This document shows positions 33,690-40,076 of a stretch of 40,076 nt of DNA, piece after piece. The notes beneath the pieces were generated by a model. The model made no database searches. It worked only from the letters and a program-made list of their open reading frames with translations, and was not told the DNA's origin. The first letter of the stretch is position 1. The number at the start of each line of letters is the position of its first letter. The stretch lies in the NCBI GenBank assembly GCA_036897485.1, contig JAYMTF010000319.1, positions 1 to 40,076 on the forward strand. The letters run 5' to 3'. The position numbers and the translations under genes were made by a program. The stretch is from Pelargonium nanum. Its lineage: Eukaryota; Streptophyta; Magnoliopsida; Geraniales; Geraniaceae.

Positions 33690-36205
33690 AAGAGCAGTTA
33701 TATCTAGCGGTAAGAAGAAGACAGAGCTACACATATATATACATACATATAGCAGTGACTGTGAGCAAGTGACTGATGAATGAAGTTATGTAATCCCTTG
33801 GTGACTGTGTAATAAAAAACAAAGACAGCTCATCAAAATCTGAACAGCACCATCACCACACGGTTTCACACCGCATAACATCAGACTTGAAACTCTGACT
33901 CTAAAGTCTAAGCTATAATAAGATATGCATTGGCATTGCAGATTTTCGCACACATACACATGTTGTATACATGTGATCAAAACACTAGTTTAATGAACCA
34001 AGCACCAGATCTGTCTGTGAGACTCTGTTCTTAAAACCTGGGATTAAGCACTAAATGGCTTCATTATACTCTTAGATTTAGTTGGGTTAGGTCAGGTTGG
34101 TCCACTTGCTCTTAAATAATTGAACTGGATTCGAGTCTAGATTATGGTGTTGAGTTCACATTTGTTGGAGCCCATAGGCATGTGACAGGTACCGGAGCAG
34201 GTAAGCAGCCCATACACAGCGGTTCTTTTTGTTGCCAAAATCAAATACAATACAATACAGTACTTGAAATGGGAGGTGCTTTTTCTTTTTTTCACTCTAC
34301 TGAATTATGAGTTATGACAATACAGATGCAGATAGAGACAGAGACAGAGCTTTTATTGCAAGGGATAAAAATGGGTTTACACTGTTGAGACAGAGAACAT
34401 TGCATGAAAATTACCTCACCGCCTTTCTTCTTCTTTACTCTTTCTCAACGGGTCACGTGTTTTTAAACGTGTTGGCAGTGTCATCTCGTATCAACTTGGT
34501 TGACTTAATAGACGTTAGTAGCGTGTCATGTGTTGAACGCAGTCAAAATGATCGTCTCAGTATCAATACATTGCATTTGCAGCAACTCTAGTGCACATGA
34601 ATTGATACTTCAATTTTCAATAGCAATGTTTTAATTATCCGAGTATCTAGGAAGGAAGGTGCAAATCCAATGCATTCATGGTCAATTTAACTGTTCTTTA
34701 TCTTTACTAATAAATAATAGCACAGTACAGTAACAATTTTGAGCAATTTGAAATTTGAATTACTACCTAATTAAGCTTGTTGTAATGTATACAATACAAA
34801 CTAGGCAGAAAAGAGAATCCCAAGGTTCACATATATGCCAAGCATGAATAAAGAAACAAACTGACTTTAATTATTTCTCTGAGAAAAGGAAGTGTACCTC
34901 TTCATTACCCTCATCCGACAACATTTCAACCCTTTTTTTTTTTCTGCATTAAACTTTTGGATGACTATGCGTGTTTTAACTCTTTGCCTCACATACGAGC
35001 CTCGCAATTTTCTATTATAAGCAAGCTCGATACACATAATTGGATGCCTTTAAATCGGCACCCTCTCACAAGTACGTAGTCCGTAGAATGGTTTGGAACT
35101 AGCTTATTTCTTCCGTATTTATTTCAAGTAAGACTTCACCACTTCTATTCACGCGTGAGATGTTAAATTTGACGAGTAACATATAATGGCTTGACTTTTA
35201 CTAAAAAAAGGTCAAACTTATTAGCATAGTTTCAGTTTCATAGCTAAGATGTCAATCTTATTTCCCGAGTTTCACTTCAGTAAATGTATCTATTTTATTT
35301 TACACTTATCTTATGTGAAATTTTATCACTCATTGAGTTAACATTGAAATCTTTTTCTTTCTTATCTTTATGTTTGTGTTATTGCGAATTTCAAAAATGC
35401 ATAACTATTTTTCTATAATTAAAAAAACTCATTTTGAGACAAAATCAAATTATTATTATTTTGGAATCAAATCTTAAATGGCCCCTTAAAAGAAGAAGAG
35501 TCTAGCTAGTATGTTCCATGCCTTGCCAAATTACAGGTGCTACCCATCTCCACATGTCTCCTGCAATAATCACATCAAATCCTACCAACTCAATAATATA
35601 ATCAACAACTTGCTACCTAAACTTGAATACATGAAACATATAGTATTCATTTTGAGCCCAATTAAAACTGACAATTGATGTGTGTGTATATATAATTTGA
35701 TAGAGCCTAGCTGAATTAACTTACACAGGAAAACGAATATCCAGTTCTTATTCTTATCTTTCTGATTTTATGTGTGAATTGTGTTATCAATTAAAAAAAC
35801 CAAATGTGCCAAGAAATTCATATACTTGTGTGAAACTAAAATCCGATTCTAACCTTTCTTTTCCGAACATTGCAATGCTTGAGGCTTGAGAGAACCAAAA
35901 CCAGGTGCAGAAGAAAAACTTGAACGACGCAACTCTTCATGCAAGATCATCACAACTGAATGATCACTACTAACTCTGTATTCAAAAGCAATGTCGGGCA
36001 TAATGACGTTATTATCATTTCAAAGCTTTCCGAGAAATACAACAATTTCGCCCACCAGTACTCAATATAAGTGCTTCCTCTATAGAAACTACCAATTACC
36101 GGTACATACAGAAGAGTTAAAAACAAAATGATGCCCATAAGGTACCAATGATTTGGTAAACAGAGCTTCGGAGGTTTCTTCTATTTTCATTCATGTAGCA
36201 TATAT
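33690..36205. other. Intergenic DNA between the GASA14-like and HMA-like genes
   Basis: No gene is supported. A 94-codon plus-strand frame at 34307-34591 has no recognisable family. The segment near 34985-35015 (CTCACATACGAGCCTCGCAA) resembles the spacer of the FTRB intron repeat, suggesting scattered copies of one repeat. The right end should include the HMA-like gene 3' UTR. Confidence 0.35.
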
Positions 36206-39200
36206 CTAGGCCGGTACAAGATTCTCTTCCTCCTCCTCCTCAAAACTTAGACTCAGTGTTTGTAGCTTGAAGCCTTTGCTTTGTATGAGCTCAACCAAAC
36301 TGGAAGCCACCCCAGCTTTTCCCGTTGTCTTCTTAATTAACTGAAGACAAAATGGTGAAAACAATTGGCCATCACTAATGATCAAAACTGGAATTGAGTA
36401 CCAAAATCCTACCTAAAATAACACTAAGAACTATTGATAAACTGAAGTACATAGAAATTCTATGAGCCATCAGAAAACAACAAATGTTGTTTAACAATTC
36501 TAAAAAAACTACCCCTGGAAACCTGGGCCTCTCATTAATATCGTTAGACAAGTCCTGAGCTAAGCTGTCAAACAGAAAACTCTAGTAACTGCTGAGGCTG
36601 ATTCACATGGGCGGGATCTATACTAAGGATGGGCCTAAAACAAAACAAAAGAAGCTTCCTCATGTTGCTACTGCAAATAAAGTCATAAGCATCTATCTCT
36701 AAATTTAAACCCAATGAAATGAGAACAAAAGGAAATACGCTTCTGGGAAGAGAACTGAAATAGCAATAGTAGATATATTAAGACGCAGTATATATACACA
36801 CCTCAACACTTGCAATACCCTCGGAGATTCCAACAGTTAAGTATTCGAGCCCTTCTAATTTCTACAAAAGAGGATAAATAAAGCCATTGTGAAAAATAGA
36901 AAGAAACAAATAAAAATATCATATAATAACCCAGATTCCTTGTAACATGACGAGAATGTAAGTAATAACAAACAGCCCCAAAAATGAGTGCTAGAGAGAA
37001 AGCAAGGGACGTAGAGGTCTCTGGATTTTTTCCGCCCATTGGAGGCTTTGAAGACCCCCATTCGCCGGCTATCCTGCTTTAAATGAAAACATCATTTTTC
37101 AAGACTGGTCCCAATTGAATTTAAGTTCCCATCTGGTTTCTAGTGCTGGTATTCCTTGGGCTACCACTTTTACCTTTTCCTGTTGGAGCCTTTGGGTAAA
37201 CAGATACAAGTTTTTTTTTTTGTTTGTTTAAATCTCAGTTCCAAATCTGGAATGATTGCCTGTTTTTTGCCAAATCTAGGGCAGATGAATTCCTTTTTCT
37301 CAGCAACCATTCTTCCATAGCTCCATAACCTATTTTACTTACATCTTGGTCTCCACCTCCGACTAATAGGATAAAAAAGAACACTGATGGTTCCTCTATC
37401 ACTAAACGATCCTTTAGTAATGTTGGCCGTTTGCCAGAAATCATTTAGGTGTTTAGTTGGGGGTAGTTCCTGAAAACTGGGTTTGTTTGGCTCTACTTGC
37501 TGAGCTTCGGGGAGTTTGGATGGCCTAGATTTGGAAATTCGTCTCAATTTTAAGAATGTTATTCTGGAAACTGATTCCAGTGAAGATGTAAATTTGCTTA
37601 GAGATGATACTTGCAGTTCTCAACCTTTTGGTTCCATTGTTGACCTTTGCAGGGAAAAGGTCTCTATTTTTTATAATTTCCAAATCACCAAAGTGCCAAG
37701 GGAAGCTAATTTTGCTGCGGATTCTCTAGTTAAACTCGTGAGACTTTTGCTGTTTCCTTTATGCTTCTTCTCCAACCCGCTTGAGGGTTGTTTGAGATGG
37801 TTTGTAATGGATATTGTAGGGGCTAACACCCCCATTACTAGTTCTCCTTACTTTTATATATGCTTTGTCTAATCAGCGGGAAAAAAAACAACAGCCCTTG
37901 AGCAAATGAGCAAACAAAATTCTTGAATTTTGATAATGAACTACATACAATGGCTTAGGCTTCTACTATTAAAAGGCTAGCCTTGCTAGTAAGGGGGTTT
38001 GCCTTCCACCATTAAATGTGCGAGCCTAACATTTTTCTTTTTGCTCCATATCAAACACTTGAATAGTTATTTTACTCAAATAAGCCACTACTTACTTCAG
38101 TTAGAGATGAGGGCAAGGCCATTTTGTAGGATAGTTAATAGTAAATTTGGTAAGCATGGTTACAAGACACATGACAAAAACTCACGGTCATAGGCTCTTA
38201 GCAAAGATAACAAAAATGTAAGGAAATTATTTTTTTTTCTTTCAAAAAGGGTATTCTTCATAATAAGATTGAACCAATGTCCCTTAAGAAAGCAAGGAAC
38301 CAAGAGAAGGTGGAGAAGTGTATGCATTCACAAATTCAAACACACAATAGTTTAAGGAGTGTAAATGCATTACCTCCAAGGCTGTTTTCACTGTAGGAAC
38401 AGCTGTTTCATTCATTGTTCCCTCTGCCTTCAAGAAACGAAAACCCATATTAGGAGTGACATGTGATGTTTCAAATGGACTAGAGCATGGGTTCATGTTT
38501 ATAGTAGTAAAAATCAAGGTAAGAGCCTAGCATGTAATGCAAATGCAAAGAGAATGACAAAAAATATTATCAAACCATGAAGGGCAGTTCCAAGAGAGTA
38601 TCTGGATACAAGTATGGTTTCTCAAGAGCCCATGCAGTTAGTAAAGTTCACCATTACACATAAGACTTCCACTCAAACCACAAACACATACTGCCTCTGT
38701 TATTAAAAGTCGTTTTAGAGTTTTTCACAAATATTAAGAAAAGATGTCAAATGACCTTTTTACCCCTCGATAAAGACATAAATGATAAAACTCATCATTG
38801 TTAGTCAACTACTAATACATTTATTCAACTTTAATGCTAAAAACATTTCATCTTCCATACGAAGTCTAGTACTATTATTAAGGGGATTTTGGGAAAGTCA
38901 TATGTACATGTTTGTTAAAAGTAAAAAAGTGATCCAAGGGTACCGGCGCAGTTGGCAACACAAGTTGCATGAGTGGGAAGAGTGTTTGCATTCGATACCC
39001 GCTCAACACACCCCTGAGAAAGGGATGAACTTTAACTGTGACGTAACCTCGAATGACATTAATCTAAGTGTGTTAAAACAACTTAAATGTGCCAACCGCA
39101 AAGTGACTTTTATTTTGAAACAAAAAAGACTCTAGAAAAATATTTAATTTGAAACAGAGGTAGTAAAATTCAATACATTGCATCAATAATTTCAATAACA

Positions 39201-39553
39201 AGACTCCCTAGTGGTGGCATTTCTCAAATTCACACAGACAATTCAATAAACAGAGTGTAACATAAATGAGATTGATAAAAGAGGAGTACCAGAAAGAGCA
39301 TGGTGAGCGACGGCGATATCGAGACCAAAAGGGGCTCTTCTTCCTCGGGATTTAGGGTTTCTTCTTCCGCCGAGCGAACCCTTCTCATTCCACGGAACCT
39401 GTTCGTATTGGTGGTTAGTGACAACTGCTTGAAAGAAGGAGCGGCGTGGGTTGGGAGATGAGTACTCCGAACGGGAAGAATCGGAGATGGGCGTCTGTGA
39501 AAATTGGAATTGAAAATGCATTGCAAAGCAGGAAATGCAGAGATTGTGGCCAT
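36206..39553 (-). CDS. Small plastid-type protein with an HMA-like ferredoxin fold lacking CxxC (4 exons, 170 aa)
   Basis: Exons in transcript order: 39553-39290, 38427-38374, 36861-36802, 36340-36206; all GT-AG and all in phase 0. Residues 1-60 look like a chloroplast transit peptide (Ser/Arg/Pro-rich). An acidic linker follows (EEETLNPEEEEP). The C-terminal part, about 77-160, follows the beta-alpha-beta-beta-alpha-beta order of heavy-metal-associated domains: SLTMLFL, MNETAVPTVKTALEKL, LEYLTVGIS, IASVELIKK, VASSLVELIQSKGF and KLQTLSLSF. The metal-binding CxxC that normally sits between the first strand and helix is absent (AEGTMNET). Metal transfer is therefore unlikely, and a protein- or ligand-binding role is possible. 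I do not recognise a named gene. Intron 2 (about 1.5 kb) contains a dead LINE on the opposite strand. Confidence in the exon set is good because only this frame joins cleanly. Confidence 0.75.
37090..37888 (+). mobile_element. Degenerate LINE 3' fragment (RNase H region) in an HMA-like gene intron
   Basis: The plus strand contains broken frames typical of the end of plant LINE ORF2: WATTFTFSCWSLWVNRYK near 37160-37215, WSPPPTNRIKKNTDGSS near 37345-37395, and an RNase H-like block at 37516-37740 (VILETDS, then VPREANFAADSLVKL). Stops and frameshifts interrupt it. An A run at 37881-37888 marks the likely 3' end. It lies antisense to the host gene. Confidence 0.75.
38691..39163. mobile_element. 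Stowaway-like MITE carrying a nested SINE
   Basis: The left end CTGCCTCTGTTATTAAAAGT and the right end GAAACAGAGGTAG are inverted repeats. TA flanks both sides (38689-38690 and 39164-39165). It lies in intron 1 of the HMA-like gene. The interior is enlarged by the SINE described separately; without it the element would be about 300 bp. Confidence 0.6.
38938..39105 (+). mobile_element. Second copy of the tRNA-derived SINE, inserted in a MITE
   Basis: The sequence matches the SINE at 1368-1587 through most of its length (GAGTGGGAAGAG, CGCTCAACACACCCCTG, TTTAACTGTGAC, CCTCGAATGA, TGTGCCAACCGC). It then ends early, lacking the last part of the body. AAAGTGA flanks both sides (about 38926-38932 and 39103-39109), a candidate target duplication. 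Its B box is mutated compared with the first copy. Confidence 0.7.
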
Positions 39554-40076
39554 TGTTGCTCTGCTCTGTGTTAGGCTCTTTCTGGATGTTGTGTGTTCTG
39601 GGCTGGCTATGGTTAGAGTTTAGTTTCACTCCCTATCCATAGGACAGAGGGTTTCCTTGGGTGTGTTTGCTCGGACTGTTCTTTTGTTATGAAATCCATC
39701 AAAACCCAAATTTTACATTTTAAGCATCTGTCCCAAAATACGTGTAGAGTTATTCTCGAAGGTATTGTCTTAAAATAAGTGTCTTATTTCACTTTTAAAT
39801 AAGTAAATTAGTTATACATAAATTGTCAATAATAGTTAGATACCCATCTCGAGGCAGAAGTATTCATTTTCTCTATATAAAAAACACTGTGAGAGGTTAC
39901 GACACCTATTAAAATAATTTGAATTAAACGGATCGTAAATTTTAGTGTGGTGACAACATATGATTGGTTTAACATAACTTAATCCAAAATTAACTTGACT
40001 TAAATTCTTTATTCTATATATATAATAGAGCATGAGGATTCTAAGCCAAGAATTAATTGGCTTAGGCTAAGCCACC
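39554..40076. other. HMA-like gene upstream region and window end
   Basis: No gene is seen. About 39726-39800 holds words (GTCCCAAAATACGTGT, TTAAAATAAGTGTC) resembling a decayed Stowaway terminus. The final 36 bases contain inverted repeats: CTAAGCCAA/TTGGCTTAG around GAATTAA (40041-40065) and GGCTTAG/CTAAGCC (40059-40073). These are possibly the start of another element cut by the window. Confidence 0.35.

Noticed and set aside
34307..34591. 94-codon plus-strand frame in the GASA/HMA intergenic region
   Set aside because: No family resemblance, no codon pattern or splice context, in AT-rich DNA.
36855..37061. Possible hydrophobic exon of the HMA-like gene (MGGKNPETS... frame)
   Set aside because: Inclusion gives no clean phase into the next exon, while joining 38374 directly to 36861 produces a continuous HMA-like fold.
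1..40076. CRISPR arrays, operons, riboswitches, rRNA genes
   Set aside because: Nothing resembling these was seen, and a plant nuclear context makes bacterial structures unlikely.

Overview
This is plant nuclear DNA. It is AT-rich, its genes carry many GT-AG introns, several proteins have chloroplast-type N-termini, and plant-only families are present (CRM splicing factors, GASA peptides, arabinogalactan peptides, PUB-type U-box ligases). Intergenic DNA is short and holds small class II elements, tRNA-derived SINEs and LINE relics, which suggests a small-genome eudicot. A rosid, perhaps Rosaceae, is a guess only. All exon boundaries were built by eye from reading frames, GT/AG sites and recalled family sequence. 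No search was run.

Layout, plus strand: (1) 399-7713, a four-CRM-domain chloroplast intron-splicing factor (CFM2-like, 14 exons). (2) 13643-16548, the catalytic chain of ferredoxin:thioredoxin reductase (6 exons). (3) 17438-19114, a single-exon U-box/ARM E3 ligase of the PUB38-41 type. Layout, minus strand: (4) 30343-20004, GPI ethanolamine phosphate transferase 1 (PIG-N/MCD4; 18 exons). (5) 32142-31930, an arabinogalactan peptide. (6) 33615-32685, a GASA14-like peptide with a proline-rich spacer. (7) 39553-36206, a small plastid-type protein with an HMA-like fold but no CxxC. Genes 3 and 4 converge.

The genes are independent eukaryotic units, not an operon. Three are plastid-related (1, 2, 7). 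Three relate to the secretory or GPI pathway (4, 5, 6); the arabinogalactan peptide appears to need the GPI anchor that gene 4 helps build. The CFM2-PIGN neighbourhood resembles my recollection of Arabidopsis At3g01370-At3g01380.

Most notable structures: a recent tandem duplication of a whole 117-nt symmetric exon inside CFM2; an approximately 770-bp near-palindrome in a PIGN intron whose arms carry a degraded coding fragment; an evenly spaced array of TGACGTG motifs upstream of CFM2, probably supplied by a transposon end; and a SINE nested in a MITE beside the HMA-like gene, a second copy of which lies in CFM2 intron 1. I saw no clear evidence for a wholly new biological system.
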